A stretch of DNA of 20,950 nt, from the NCBI GenBank assembly GCA_948435975.1, contig CAOJHG010000001.1, positions 1 through 20,950 on the forward strand, read 5' to 3'. Position numbers and translations under genes: made by a program. Numbering within the stretch: the stretch's first letter is position 1; every line of letters starts with the position of its first letter. Shown piece by piece: positions 1 to 7,043 of the stretch. This DNA is from an uncultured Oscillibacter sp. Lineage in GTDB: Bacteria; Bacillota; Clostridia; Oscillospirales; Oscillospiraceae. The notes beneath the pieces are model-generated. The model did not search any database, had not been told where the DNA came from, and saw nothing but the letters and a program-made list of their open reading frames with translations.

Positions 1-745
1 TGAGGATGGTCTCCGCCAGGGTGTCGATGGAGTCCCCCTTTGTCCGCTGGGAGATACCCACGGCCAGGACTTCCGGGGAAAGGATCAGGATGTCCCCGCC
101 TTCCAGAGAAGAGGTCTCGCCCCGGTCGTACCAGCGCGGCGCGTGCTTATATTCGGGATTGTTCTCGAAGATGAACTTGCCGAAAAGGGTCTCCCGGTTG
201 CGGGTGGCGGTAAGCATCTTGTGGATGGATACGCCGGTGCCGATGGTAGCAAAGGGGTCCCGGGTAAAATAGAGGTTGGGCATGGGGTCCACCACGAAGG
301 GATAGTCGCTCTGGGCGGCGGAGAGGAGGTCCGCCAGCTTCTCACTCTCTCCCTGGAGCTCGCTTTTCCGAACGCCCGCCATCATGGTGGAAACCATCTT
401 CTTATCCGGCATTTTTCCCAGGTACTCGCCCAGGAGCACTCTGCTGCGCTGGTCCTGAATGCCCGCCTCGTCCAGAAATTGGATGACAAGCTCTTTCCGG
501 ACCTCATCAGAGGTAATGGAATTCACCACCAGGTCGGTAAGGTAAACCACCTCCACGCCCTGCTGCCGGAGGCAATCAGCAAAGGCGTCGTGTTCCTTCT
601 GGGCTTCCCGCAAGTAGGGAATGTCGTCAAAGAGGAGGCGATCCAGATATTCCGGCATCAGGTTTTCCAGTTCCTGTCCAGGGCGGTGGAGCAGGACCTT
701 TTTTAACCTCCCAATCTCGGAGGTATTATGGATTCCGGTCTCCAA
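1..745 (-). CDS. arcA: Arginine deiminase, N-terminal part (3' end beyond the left edge)
   Basis: Arginine deiminase hydrolyses arginine to citrulline and ammonia, the first step of the cytoplasmic ADI pathway that yields ATP and buffers acid. The minus strand is open from the left edge to a TTG start at 743-745 and gives about 248 residues that begin METGIHNTSEIGRLKKVLLH. Family hallmarks are seen: HRPGQELENLMPEYLDRLLF near the N-terminus, NLYFTRDPFATIG at about residue 160, and SLEGGDILIL at about residue 217 (the FTRDP and EGGD active-site blocks). The catalytic His and Cys lie in the missing C-terminal part; the full family length is about 400-410 residues. The TTG start is chosen because AAAGGAG lies 9 nt upstream and the family N-terminal motif follows directly. 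Downstream partners (ornithine carbamoyltransferase, carbamate kinase) would lie outside the window. Confidence 0.95.
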   Translation of the reverse strand, partial: METGIHNTSEIGRLKKVLLHRPGQELENLMPEYLDRLLFDDIPYLREAQKEHDAFADCLRQQGVEVVYLTDLVVNSITSDEVRKELVIQFLDEAGIQDQRSRVLLGEYLGKMPDKKMVSTMMAGVRKSELQGESEKLADLLSAAQSDYPFVVDPMPNLYFTRDPFATIGTGVSIHKMLTATRNRETLFGKFIFENNPEYKHAPRWYDRGETSSLEGGDILILSPEVLAVGISQRTKGDSIDTLAETIL

Positions 746-986
746 AGTAAATTCACTCCTTTATGCTTTTGCAGTCTGGGGTCTTTCGCTCCTTAGAATC
801 TGTTGATTTTCTGTTTTCATTCATTGGATTTGAAATTTCTCCACCAATGCAAAGCAATCTCATTTAGCCAGGTCCCTCGGCCCAACTGCAAAATCGGGAC
901 CTGGCTTTCTCTGGGCGGTTCCCTTCTTTTCCGCAAAATCCAGCAGACCGCCGCCGGCAGCGCAAAAAGAAAAAGAAGAAATTCCC
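746..986. other. Intergenic region between divergent arcA and infC, no gene
   Basis: No credible coding region is seen here. The stretch should carry the arcA promoter on the minus strand, but I found no convincing -35/-10 pair. The one clear structure is the perfect inverted repeat at 866-906, listed separately. The open frames crossing this stretch have no ribosome binding site or recognisable content. Confidence 0.5.
866..906. repeat. Perfect 11-bp inverted repeat in the arcA-infC intergenic region
   Basis: AGCCAGGTCCC at 866-876 is exactly complementary to GGGACCTGGCT at 896-906, with a 19-nt loop. On the plus strand it is followed by TTTCTCTGGG, a weak U-tract. On the minus strand it lies about 120 nt upstream of arcA, where it could fold in the 5' leader of that mRNA or act as an operator. 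It is too far from any plus-strand gene end to be an obvious terminator. Function unknown. Confidence 0.6.
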
Positions 987-1015
987 TTGACAATGAGGCA
1001 GAGAGCTGTTATACT
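987..1015 (+). promoter_or_regulatory. Sigma-A promoter of infC-rpmI-rplT
   Basis: A consensus -35 TTGACA at 987-992 and a -10 TATACT at 1010-1015 are separated by exactly 17 nt. Transcription would start near 1022, giving a leader of about 160 nt before infC. Confidence 0.85.
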
Positions 1016-1021
1016 GGGAAA

Positions 1022-1177
1022 GCAAAACAAAGAAGGCTGGCTGCATCCGCCTCACCTCCCGCTTTTGGCAAAGAGGTTTACAACGTTTTTCCGCAAGCTG
1101 CTCTTTCGGCGGTTTGCTGTTGTTGCGCGGGTGCCGTTATGGTTCCCGCGTTTTGTGATTTTTAGGATGGAGGTGCT
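1022..1177 (+). promoter_or_regulatory. 5' leader of the infC operon (probable L20-responsive attenuator)
   Basis: Firmicutes infC-rpmI-rplT operons are commonly controlled by an untranslated leader in which ribosomal protein L20 binds an rRNA-like fold and favours early termination. This leader has the right position and length and ends in a terminator hairpin (1126-1163) just before the infC ribosome binding site. I see the terminator clearly; the L20-binding fold itself is inferred from gene context and not demonstrated. Confidence 0.6.
1126..1163 (+). terminator. Attenuator terminator in the infC leader
   Basis: CGCGGG (1126-1131) pairs with CCCGCG (1145-1150). The stem is extended inside by GCC/GGU around a GUUAU loop, and a U-rich tail TTTTGTGATTTTT (1151-1163) follows. 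It sits only 6 nt before the GGAGG of infC, so termination here would shut the operon down before translation. Confidence 0.75.
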
Positions 1178-1702
1178 TTGACCATTAGTAAGCAAGTGCA
1201 TGAGCTGAACGAGGATATCAACGACAAGGAGATCCGGCTGATCGGTCCTGCGGGCGAGCAGCTTGGCCTTATGCCCCCTGCCCAGGCCCTGCGAATCGCC
1301 GAGGAACAGAACCTGGATCTGGTGAAGATCTCTCCCCAGGCGAAGCCCCCGGTGTGCAAGCTGATGAACTATGGGAAGTTCCGGTTTGAGCAAAGCAAGC
1401 GGGAAAAAGAAGCCAGGAAAAACCAGCATGTGGTTGAGATCAAGGAGATCCGGATGTCCCCCGGCATCGACATCGGGGATTTCAACACGAAGCTCCGGAA
1501 TGCCTTGAAGTTCATCGCCGAAGGCAACCGGGTGAAGGTTTCCGTCCGTTTCCGCGGCCGCGAGATGGCCCACACCGACATCGGCCGGGAACTGCTGACC
1601 CGTTTTGCCGGGGAGTGCGCCGGGGCTGCGAACCTGGACCGGCCTCCCAAGCTGGAGGGACGGATGATGTCCATCTTCCTCTCCCCCAAGACCGGCAAGT
1701 AA
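1178..1702 (+). CDS. infC: Translation initiation factor IF-3
   Basis: IF-3 binds the 30S subunit, prevents premature 50S joining and proofreads the initiation codon. The product has the two-domain IF-3 layout: an N-domain with IRLIGPAGEQLGLM and KPPVCKLMNYGKFRFEQ (about residues 20-70), a charged linker, and a C-domain with KEIRMSPGIDIGDFNTK and the KVSVRFRGREM motif. At 172-174 residues it is full length for the family. The start needs care. TTG at 1178 lies only 4 nt after GGAGG (1169-1173), whereas ATT at 1184 lies 10 nt after it and reads I-S-K-Q, like the AUU-initiated ISK start of Bacillus subtilis infC. The true start is therefore probably 1184. It is followed by rpmI and rplT in the usual order and is controlled by the leader upstream. 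Confidence 0.97.
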   Translation: MTISKQVHELNEDINDKEIRLIGPAGEQLGLMPPAQALRIAEEQNLDLVKISPQAKPPVCKLMNYGKFRFEQSKREKEARKNQHVVEIKEIRMSPGIDIGDFNTKLRNALKFIAEGNRVKVSVRFRGREMAHTDIGRELLTRFAGECAGAANLDRPPKLEGRMMSIFLSPKTGK

Positions 1703-1778
1703 GCGGCGGTTTCGCAGCACCCTCTGCCGGAAGCGTAAAATTTGAGTTTTTTGAAATACACGGAAGGAGCTATTTGTC

Positions 1779-1976
1779 ATGCCGAAACTGAAAACCCACA
1801 GCGGCGCAAAGAAGAGATTCAGCCTCACCAAGAGCGGGAAAGTCAAGCGCGCCAAGGCCTTTAAGCGCCACATTCTGACCAAGAAGGACACCAAGCGGAC
1901 CCGCCGCCTCCGGGCCGGAGGATATGCCGACGCCACCAACGTGGACGCCGTCCGCAAGATGATCCCCTACAAGTAA
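1779..1976 (+). CDS. rpmI: 50S ribosomal protein L35
   Basis: This is a 65-residue, strongly basic protein beginning [14 protein letters not shown] and ending VRKMIPYK, full length and typical of bL35, a component of the large subunit. AAGGAG precedes the ATG. It lies 76 nt after infC and 22 nt before rplT, in the conserved infC-rpmI-rplT operon. No separate promoter is evident in the 76-nt gap, so it should be transcribed with infC and share its attenuation. Confidence 0.98.
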   Translation: MPKLKTHSGAKKRFSLTKSGKVKRAKAFKRHILTKKDTKRTRRLRAGGYADATNVDAVRKMIPYK

Positions 1977-1998
1977 GCGAAAAAAGGAGGCTTTTACA

Positions 1999-2349
1999 AT
2001 GGCTAGAGTGAAGGGCGCGATGATGACGCGCAAGAGAAGAAATAAGATCATGAAGCTGGCGAAGGGGTATTGGGGTTCCAAGTCCAAGCACTTCCGCGTA
2101 GCAAATCAGGCAGTGATGAAGTCCCTGAGCTATGCCTACACCGGCCGCAAGCTGAAGAAGCGGGACTTCCGTTCTCTGTGGATCACCCGCATTTCCGCCG
2201 CCTGCAAGCTCAACGGCATGAACTATTCCACCTTTATGCACGGCCTGAAGACCGCCGGCATTGAAATCAACCGCAAGATGCTGGCCGAGCTGGCTGTCAA
2301 CGACGCCGCCGCATTCACCCAGTTGACCGAGCTGGCGAAGAAGGCGTAA
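1999..2349 (+). CDS. rplT: 50S ribosomal protein L20
   Basis: This 116-residue basic protein begins [20 protein letters not shown] and contains [19 protein letters not shown] and a C-terminal [12 protein letters not shown], all diagnostic of bL20, which binds 23S rRNA early in large-subunit assembly. A strong AAAGGAGG precedes the ATG. In Firmicutes L20 also represses this operon by binding the infC leader, so the protein is both product and regulator. The gene ends 24 nt before a strong terminator. Confidence 0.98.
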   Translation: MARVKGAMMTRKRRNKIMKLAKGYWGSKSKHFRVANQAVMKSLSYAYTGRKLKKRDFRSLWITRISAACKLNGMNYSTFMHGLKTAGIEINRKMLAELAVNDAAAFTQLTELAKKA

Positions 2350-2372
2350 ACACTAGCTCCTGCATAGAAGAA

Positions 2373-2410
2373 AGGCTCCCGGAGATTTTTCCGGAAGCCT
2401 TTTTATCTTT
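2373..2410. terminator. Bidirectional terminator between rplT and the zinc-ribbon regulator gene
   Basis: AGGCTCCCGG (from 2373) pairs with CCGGAAGCCT (2391-2400) around an AGATTTTT loop and is followed by TTTTATCTTTT. Read on the minus strand, the same hairpin is followed by TTTCTTCT, so it can also end the convergent gene that stops at 2426. Confidence 0.85.
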
Positions 2411-2425
2411 TGCAGGGGGCGTTTT

Positions 2426-2869
2426 TTATTTGCCCTTCCAGCGGTCCAGGGTGGGAAGAAGCCTCATCAGGAAGGTGCGGTTTTCCTCCGGGGTCCCGAA
2501 GGGCATGTAGGGCAGGCAGTATTCCACCATTTCCTCCATGGTGCAGTCCGCGCAAAAGTCCCCGTTGTCCCAGCACCACTTGCAGTAATGCTCATTGGGC
2601 GCACCGTCCTGATAACGCCCCATCTGCTCCGGCACAATGGGCATTCCGCAGCTCTGGCAGGCCAGGTCCGTCGGATAGCCCAGGAGCGTGTTAATGGAGA
2701 CCTGGAAAAGACTGGAGATCGCTTGCAGCGTCTCGATTGCCGGCACGGTCTCTCCTCTCTCCCAGCGGGACACTGCCTGCCGGGTCACATGGAGCTTTTC
2801 CGCAATCTCATTCTGAGACAGGCCCGCCTTTTTGCGCAGGTCTGTGAAATTCTCTTGAAACGTCATCAT
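2426..2869 (-). CDS. XRE-family transcriptional regulator with C-terminal zinc ribbon
   Basis: This is a 147-residue predicted cytoplasmic DNA-binding protein. Residues about 10-65 form a Cro/C1-type helix-turn-helix (LRKKAGLSQNEIAEKLHVTR followed by QAVSRWERGETVP, the canonical recognition helix). Residues 71-109 carry three CxxC pairs (C71/C74, C96/C99, C106/C109), the putative zinc-ribbon domain often found behind XRE or effector domains in Firmicutes. GGAGG lies 5 nt before the ATG at 2869; a second ATG follows at once (2866). A promoter fits at 2889-2918. The target is unknown. It reads towards rplT and shares its terminator. The zinc ribbon suggests a metal- or redox-sensing input or protein contact, but that is inference. 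Confidence 0.88.
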   Translation of the reverse strand: MMTFQENFTDLRKKAGLSQNEIAEKLHVTRQAVSRWERGETVPAIETLQAISSLFQVSINTLLGYPTDLACQSCGMPIVPEQMGRYQDGAPNEHYCKWCWDNGDFCADCTMEEMVEYCLPYMPFGTPEENRTFLMRLLPTLDRWKGK

Positions 2870-2888
2870 GTTCGCCTCCTTGTTCTAT

Positions 2889-2918
2889 AGCATAGCACGT
2901 TCGGAGGCGCACCGTCAA
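2889..2918 (-). promoter_or_regulatory. Probable promoter of the XRE/zinc-ribbon gene
   Basis: Reading the minus strand, TTGACG (2913-2918) and TATGCT (2889-2894) are 18 nt apart, about 20 nt upstream of the start codon. Five of six -35 and five of six -10 bases match consensus. Confidence 0.6.
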
Positions 2919-2935
2919 GCAACGCACGGTTGCCT

Positions 2936-3334
2936 CTAGCGGAGGAACGTAATGGTGCCGGAAAAATGTTCCATTTTGCCCCGGCGGTAGACGACGGTCC
3001 TGGGCGGAAGCTCTACCGTGAACGAAAGCGGGTCCCCTGTCTGCCATCGCTGGAGAATGCGGCCGTCTTTTGTGTAGAACTCCAGAGTCATGAGTCCCCG
3101 CGTTTGGGTGACTTCAATGGAAAGCTTCCCGCCCATTTTGGAGAGGTGCCCGCTCCGATGGCCCCGGCCGGTGTCAAAACCCATCGTACAGTTATCATAG
3201 AGCAGCTTTTTGTAATAGCTCATGCCGTTTATCGGGATACCGGCTTTTTTCGTTATCCAGATGCAAAAGCCTCCCCCCAGCACCGTCAGCACGAAAATGA
3301 GCACAAGCATAAAAATCAAATCAGATGCGTCCAT
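2936..3334 (-). CDS. Small membrane-anchored protein of unknown function, downstream of glgX
   Basis: This 132-residue protein begins MDASDLIFMLVLIFVLTVLG. It has one N-terminal hydrophobic segment (about residues 6-28) that would anchor it in the membrane. The rest is soluble and beta-rich, containing SIEVTQTRGLMTLEFYTKDG and ending HFSGTITFLR. I recognise no family. The ATG at 3334 starts 6 nt after the glgX stop codon, with only a weak GAGGG-like site in between, so it is probably translationally coupled to glgX and made from the same mRNA. No terminator is visible after it; the next gene's promoter begins within about 20 nt. Confidence 0.6.
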   Translation of the reverse strand: MDASDLIFMLVLIFVLTVLGGGFCIWITKKAGIPINGMSYYKKLLYDNCTMGFDTGRGHRSGHLSKMGGKLSIEVTQTRGLMTLEFYTKDGRILQRWQTGDPLSFTVELPPRTVVYRRGKMEHFSGTITFLR

Positions 3335-3340
3335 ACGCCC

Positions 3341-5458
3341 TCACTTCGCCGTGAAGACCATAACGGTCCGGGGCCCTATGGTAAAGGACAGCCCGTCCAT
3401 CCTGCGGCGGGACTGCTCCGCCTGCCAGGTATCCGCGGCCAGCTCCCACCGCAGGGACGGCGGCGGCGCGGGCAGGCGGATTTCCAACTTCTCCCAGTAA
3501 GCGTTTGATGCTACGTAGACCATTTGAGGCCCTTCCTTCGGGTCCCGGCCCGCAAAGAGCACGCCCACATAGCGCTCATGGTCTTGGAAGGGCTTCTGCC
3601 AAGGCTCCGTGCTGTGGAAGCTGACGTCGGTGAAGTTGTAGAGGCCGTCGCTGAGGTTCACCCGGAGGATGCGGAACTCCTTGCGGAGCTGGATCATGTA
3701 CTGGAAGAAGCGGAACATGTCCTTGTTTTTTTCCAGCAGCCGCCAGTCCAGCCAACTGGTGAGATTATCTTGACAATAGGCGTTGTTGTTGCCAAACTGT
3801 GTATTGCAGAACTCGTCTCCTGCCAGGAACATGGGAATCCCCCTGCTGCACATCAGGAGGGCGAAAGCGTTCCGCATCATCCGCAGGCGCAGGGCGTTTA
3901 TCTCCGGATCGTCCGTCTCGCCCTCCGCGCCGCAGTTCCAACTGTTGTTGTCAGAGGCGCCGTCGGTGTTGTTCCAGCCGTTCTTTTCGTTGTGCTTCTC
4001 ATTGTAGGCGAAAAGATCATAGAGGGTAAAGCCGTCGTGACAGGTGAAGAAATTGATGGAGGCGTTCTTCCGGCTCTCGGCCTTATAAATGTCGGTAGAG
4101 CCGCTGATACGCTGGAGGGCCGTAGGAGCCATGCCGCCATCGCCCTTGATGTAGCGGCGCATGTCATCCCGGTACTTCCCATTCCATTCTGCCCAGCGGT
4201 TCCAGGCGGGGAAGGTGCCCACCTGATACAGTCCGCCCGCGTCCCAGGCTTCGGCAATCAGCTTCACGTCTCCCAAGATCGGGTCAAAGGCCATGGCCTG
4301 GAGGAGAGGCGGCTTGTTCATGGGGGACCCGTCCTCGTTCCGCCCCAGGATAGAGGCCAGGTCGAAGCGGAAGCCGTTCACCCGGTAGGTGGTGACCCAG
4401 TAGCGCAGGCAGTCCATGATCATCTGATGAACAATAGGGTGATTGCAGTTCAAGGTATTGCCGCAGCCGCTGAAATTGTAGTATTTCCCCTCGGGCGTGA
4501 GGAGGTAGTAGATATTGTTGTCGAAGCCCTTGAAGGAGAAGAAGGGTCCCTGCTCGTTGCCCTCCGCCGTGTGGTTAAAGACGACGTCCAGGTAGACCTC
4601 GATGCCGCTGCGGTTAAACTCCTGGATGAGACGCTTGAGCTCGTTTCCCTCCCGGTTGTACTCCAGCCCGGCGGTATAGCTGGTATTGGGGGCGAAGAAG
4701 CTGACGGTGGAATAGCCCCAGTAGTTGTAGAGCTTCTCCCCGTTGACCTCCCGGTAATCCTGCATCTCGTCAAACTCGAAAATAGGCATGAGCTCCACAG
4801 CATTGACGCCCAGGGATTTTAAGTAGGGGATCTTCTCCCGGAGTCCGTCGAAGGTGCCGGGGTGCTGGACGCCGGAGGATTCGTGAATCGTAAAGCCCCG
4901 GACGTGGAGCTCGTAAATCACCAGGTCCTCCATAGGAATCAGGGGCCGGGGTGTGTCTCCCCACTCGAAGTCGTCCTTCACCACCCGGGCCTTGTAGCGG
5001 GCGTCCCAGGACTGGTCAACTCCCCACTGGCTCTGTCCTGTCACCGCTCTGGCGTAGGGGTCCAGGAGGTATTTGGTTTTATCAAAAATCAGGCCCTTCT
5101 CCGGGTCATAGGGTCCATCTACCCGGTAAGCGTATTCAAATTCCTCGATGTCCAGCTTGAAGACAATCATGGAATATACGTTGCCGATGCGGTAGTGGGG
5201 CGGAAAGCGGAGGACGGCGTAGGGTTCCTTCTCTGTCCGCCGGAATAAGAGCAGCTCAATGAATGCGGCCCCGTGAGAGTGAACGGTGAAGTTGACGCCG
5301 CCGGGGATTGCGGTAGCGCCGTTGATCTCATAAAAGCCGGGCCGCACGTCAAATCCGTTCAGGCGGTCCATAGGGATCAGGTGGATGGTGCGGGGCAGGG
5401 CAACTACGGCTTCGCTCTTCTCGACGGTCTGACGGCCGGGCGCGTTTTTGTTCGTCAC
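3341..5458 (-). CDS. glgX: Glycogen debranching enzyme GlgX (isoamylase type, GH13)
   Basis: This 705-residue enzyme is expected to hydrolyse alpha-1,6 branches of glycogen or limit dextrins in the cytoplasm. It has an N-terminal beta-sandwich (CBM48-like, about residues 35-130) followed by a GH13 barrel with all four conserved regions: DVVFNHT (about 291-297), GFRFDLAS with nucleophile Asp (about 366), IAEAWD with the general acid Glu (about 403), and TCHDGFTLYDL with the His-Asp pair (about 474-475). The length matches GlgX/TreX (650-720). The start is GTG at 5458, with AAGGAG 6 nt upstream. A near-perfect promoter lies at 5509-5537. No other glycogen genes are in the window, so it is separated from any glgBCAP cluster. 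A small membrane protein gene follows it directly. Confidence 0.95.
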   Translation of the reverse strand: MTNKNAPGRQTVEKSEAVVALPRTIHLIPMDRLNGFDVRPGFYEINGATAIPGGVNFTVHSHGAAFIELLLFRRTEKEPYAVLRFPPHYRIGNVYSMIVFKLDIEEFEYAYRVDGPYDPEKGLIFDKTKYLLDPYARAVTGQSQWGVDQSWDARYKARVVKDDFEWGDTPRPLIPMEDLVIYELHVRGFTIHESSGVQHPGTFDGLREKIPYLKSLGVNAVELMPIFEFDEMQDYREVNGEKLYNYWGYSTVSFFAPNTSYTAGLEYNREGNELKRLIQEFNRSGIEVYLDVVFNHTAEGNEQGPFFSFKGFDNNIYYLLTPEGKYYNFSGCGNTLNCNHPIVHQMIMDCLRYWVTTYRVNGFRFDLASILGRNEDGSPMNKPPLLQAMAFDPILGDVKLIAEAWDAGGLYQVGTFPAWNRWAEWNGKYRDDMRRYIKGDGGMAPTALQRISGSTDIYKAESRKNASINFFTCHDGFTLYDLFAYNEKHNEKNGWNNTDGASDNNSWNCGAEGETDDPEINALRLRMMRNAFALLMCSRGIPMFLAGDEFCNTQFGNNNAYCQDNLTSWLDWRLLEKNKDMFRFFQYMIQLRKEFRILRVNLSDGLYNFTDVSFHSTEPWQKPFQDHERYVGVLFAGRDPKEGPQMVYVASNAYWEKLEIRLPAPPPSLRWELAADTWQAEQSRRRMDGLSFTIGPRTVMVFTAK

Positions 5459-5508
5459 TTCCTTCTCCTTCCCCCGCCGTATGTCTGGCGGTTTGGATAT
5501 GCTACCTT

Positions 5509-5537
5509 ATTATATAATATCTTTGGAGGCTTGACAA
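5509..5537 (-). promoter_or_regulatory. Sigma-A promoter of glgX
   Basis: On the minus strand, TTGTCA (5532-5537) and TATAAT (5509-5514) are 17 nt apart. The -10 is perfect and the -35 has five of six consensus bases. The start site would lie about 45 nt before the GTG codon of glgX. Confidence 0.82.
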
Positions 5538-5581
5538 CAGAGAATTCAGGGCGCAGAGAGAGTCTCCTGAAATTTCCTTTT

Positions 5582-5609
5582 AGATTTTTTCCTGCCCAAT
5601 GAAAAATCT
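5582..5609. repeat. Inverted repeat between glgX and the ECF sigma gene
   Basis: AGATTTTTTC (5582-5591) and GAAAAATCT (5601-5609) are complementary apart from one bulged T, with a 9-nt spacer. It lies just upstream of the ECF sigma gene, in the divergent promoter region. It could be an operator, a stem in the sigma leader, or an incidental A/T palindrome. Confidence 0.4.
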
Positions 5610-5623
5610 GCCGGAGCAGCGCC

Positions 5624-6136
5624 GTGTTAAGAGTGAAGGGAGTGAGGAGTGTGGTTCCATTTGGTACCGATGAAACCATATACAGCCAGGTTGTGACGGA
5701 GTACAGTTCCATGCTACTTCGGCTGGCCTGTACCCGTTTGGGTTCCACCGTCGATGCGGAAGACGCCGTTCAGGAAACATTTCTGCGCTTGCTGACGGCA
5801 CGACCGGCCTTCCGGGACAGGGAACACGAAAAAGCCTGGCTCATCCGCACCACCCTTCAGCGCGCCAGCGACATCCGCCGGAAAGCGGAACGCAAGCGCA
5901 GCGTCCCCTTAGAAGCCGTGGCAGAGACCGCCGCGCCGGATAAAGACGGAGAACTGCTTTCCGCTGTCCGGGCACTGCCGGAGAAATACAGTGCGCCGGT
6001 CCACCTCCACTACTACGAGGGATATTCCATCAAAGAAATTGCGAAGCTGCTGGGCCTGCCTGCCGCAACCGTAGGCACCCGCCTGGCCCGTGGCCGGGAG
6101 CGGCTGCGGCAGATGCTGAAGGAGGAAGAGAGATGA
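5624..6136 (+). CDS. ECF-type RNA polymerase sigma factor
   Basis: This protein of about 161-170 residues has sigma-70 region 2 (YSSMLLRLACTRLG and AEDAVQETFLRLL, about residues 27-60) and region 4 (YSIKEIAKLLGLPAATVGTR and RGRERLRQML at the C-terminus) with a short linker and no region 1 or 3, which is the ECF layout. It would redirect RNA polymerase to a small regulon, normally including its own operon. Two GTG starts are possible: 5624 (GGAG 7 nt upstream) and 5651 (AAGGGAG 8 nt upstream); the shorter form is closer to typical family N-termini. Its stop overlaps the next start (ATGA), so it is coupled to the putative anti-sigma gene. The inducing signal is unknown. Confidence 0.92.
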   Translation: MLRVKGVRSVVPFGTDETIYSQVVTEYSSMLLRLACTRLGSTVDAEDAVQETFLRLLTARPAFRDREHEKAWLIRTTLQRASDIRRKAERKRSVPLEAVAETAAPDKDGELLSAVRALPEKYSAPVHLHYYEGYSIKEIAKLLGLPAATVGTRLARGRERLRQMLKEEER

Positions 6137-6930
6137 ACCAAGACGATTACCGTCGGGCCTTTGATACCCTCTCCTTTTCCGCGGACTTCCAGGAGCGGAC
6201 AGCGGACCTGCTGCAAAAGCGCGCCCGTGAACTGGAAAAGGAGTGCGACAAAATGACTTTTGGAAAGACGAAAAAACTGGCGGTCCTGATCGCCGCGTGT
6301 ATTGCTCTGCTGGCGGTGTCGGTTTCTGCCGCTGTGATGCTGCTGTCCCCGTCGGAGGTAGCGGTAGAAGCCGGCCAGCCCCTGTTGGCGGAGGCGTTTC
6401 AGAACCCGGATGCCATTTCCATCAATGAGACCGTGGAGAGCGGGGAGTTTTCCATCACCATGCTGGGGCTGGTATCCGGTAAAAATCTGGATGTGCTGAA
6501 CCAGAACCTGGATGCGGCGCATACCTACGCGGTGCTGGCTCTGCGCTGCCTAGACGGTACGCCGCTGGAGAATCAGACCTTTGACTTTATGCGCTATACC
6601 ATGACCCCGCTGGTGTCTGGCTGTGCGCCTACGGCAGTGAACAACTGGACGCTGAACGCTACGGCCCAGGGGATTGCGGTGGACGGTGTGTATTATTACC
6701 TGCTGGACACGGAAAGCATAGAGATGTTTGCTGACCGCACGGTTTATATGGCTTTCTATGAGGGTATGGCCCCCAACAACGACATCTTTACCTTGGCGGA
6801 AGACGGCAGTATCTCCTTTACAGAGGATTTCGAGGGCGTGCAGGCACTGTTCACCCTGCCTCTGGACCCTGCCAAGGCGGACCCTGACGCGGCGGATGCG
6901 TTCATCGCGGACACCGGACTGACTGGCTAG
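6133..6930 (+). CDS. Membrane-anchored putative anti-sigma protein, probably truncated by an amber codon
   Basis: This 265-residue protein is encoded directly behind an ECF sigma gene with a 4-nt ATGA overlap, the usual arrangement for a cognate anti-sigma factor. Residues 1-47 are charged and cytoplasmic (MNQDDYRRAFDTLSF onward). A single membrane helix follows at about 48-71 (LAVLIAACIALLAVSVSAAV), then an extracytoplasmic domain of about 190 residues. The layout resembles DUF4179-type anti-sigma proteins of Firmicutes, but no zinc-binding HxxxCxxC motif is present. The frame stops at TAG (6928-6930) yet stays open and protein-like for another 33 codons to TAA at 7030-7032 (SNERTEGADYETEY onward, ending SLWPAEDSE). 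A single CAG-to-TAG change would explain this. The tail is acidic, so its loss may or may not affect function. Confidence 0.75.
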   Translation: MNQDDYRRAFDTLSFSADFQERTADLLQKRARELEKECDKMTFGKTKKLAVLIAACIALLAVSVSAAVMLLSPSEVAVEAGQPLLAEAFQNPDAISINETVESGEFSITMLGLVSGKNLDVLNQNLDAAHTYAVLALRCLDGTPLENQTFDFMRYTMTPLVSGCAPTAVNNWTLNATAQGIAVDGVYYYLLDTESIEMFADRTVYMAFYEGMAPNNDIFTLAEDGSISFTEDFEGVQALFTLPLDPAKADPDAADAFIADTGLTG

Positions 6931-7032
6931 AGCAACGAGAGAACAGAGGGCGCGGATTATGAGACGGAGTATCAGGAGGATGAGAATGGGAATCCAACCA
7001 TCAGCCTTTGGCCCGCGGAGGACAGCGAATAA
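6931..7032 (+). pseudogene. Orphaned C-terminal tail of the anti-sigma gene, in frame after TAG
   Basis: The frame of the preceding gene continues after TAG with 33 sense codons to TAA at 7030-7032, then a hairpin terminator at once. The encoded tail is acidic (GADYETEYQEDENGNP) and similar in style to the preceding domain. No start codon or ribosome binding site supports separate translation, so I read it as the original 3' end of the same gene. Confidence 0.55.
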
Positions 7033-7043
7033 ATTTTGACTCT

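Noticed and set aside
3524..4822. 432-codon open frame on the plus strand opposite glgX
   Set aside because: It lies wholly antisense to a full-length GlgX with all four GH13 motifs, has no ribosome binding site or family motif, and arises from GC-rich codon bias.
5531..5559. Divergent TTGACA-based promoter for the ECF sigma gene
   Set aside because: TTGACA is present on the plus strand at 5531-5536, but there is no acceptable -10 at 16-18 nt spacing; the bases are explained by the glgX -35 on the other strand.
6928..6930. Programmed amber readthrough or pyrrolysine insertion in the anti-sigma gene
   Set aside because: There is no pylT/pylS in the window, no structure evident after the codon, and the family has no known use of it; a point mutation is simpler.
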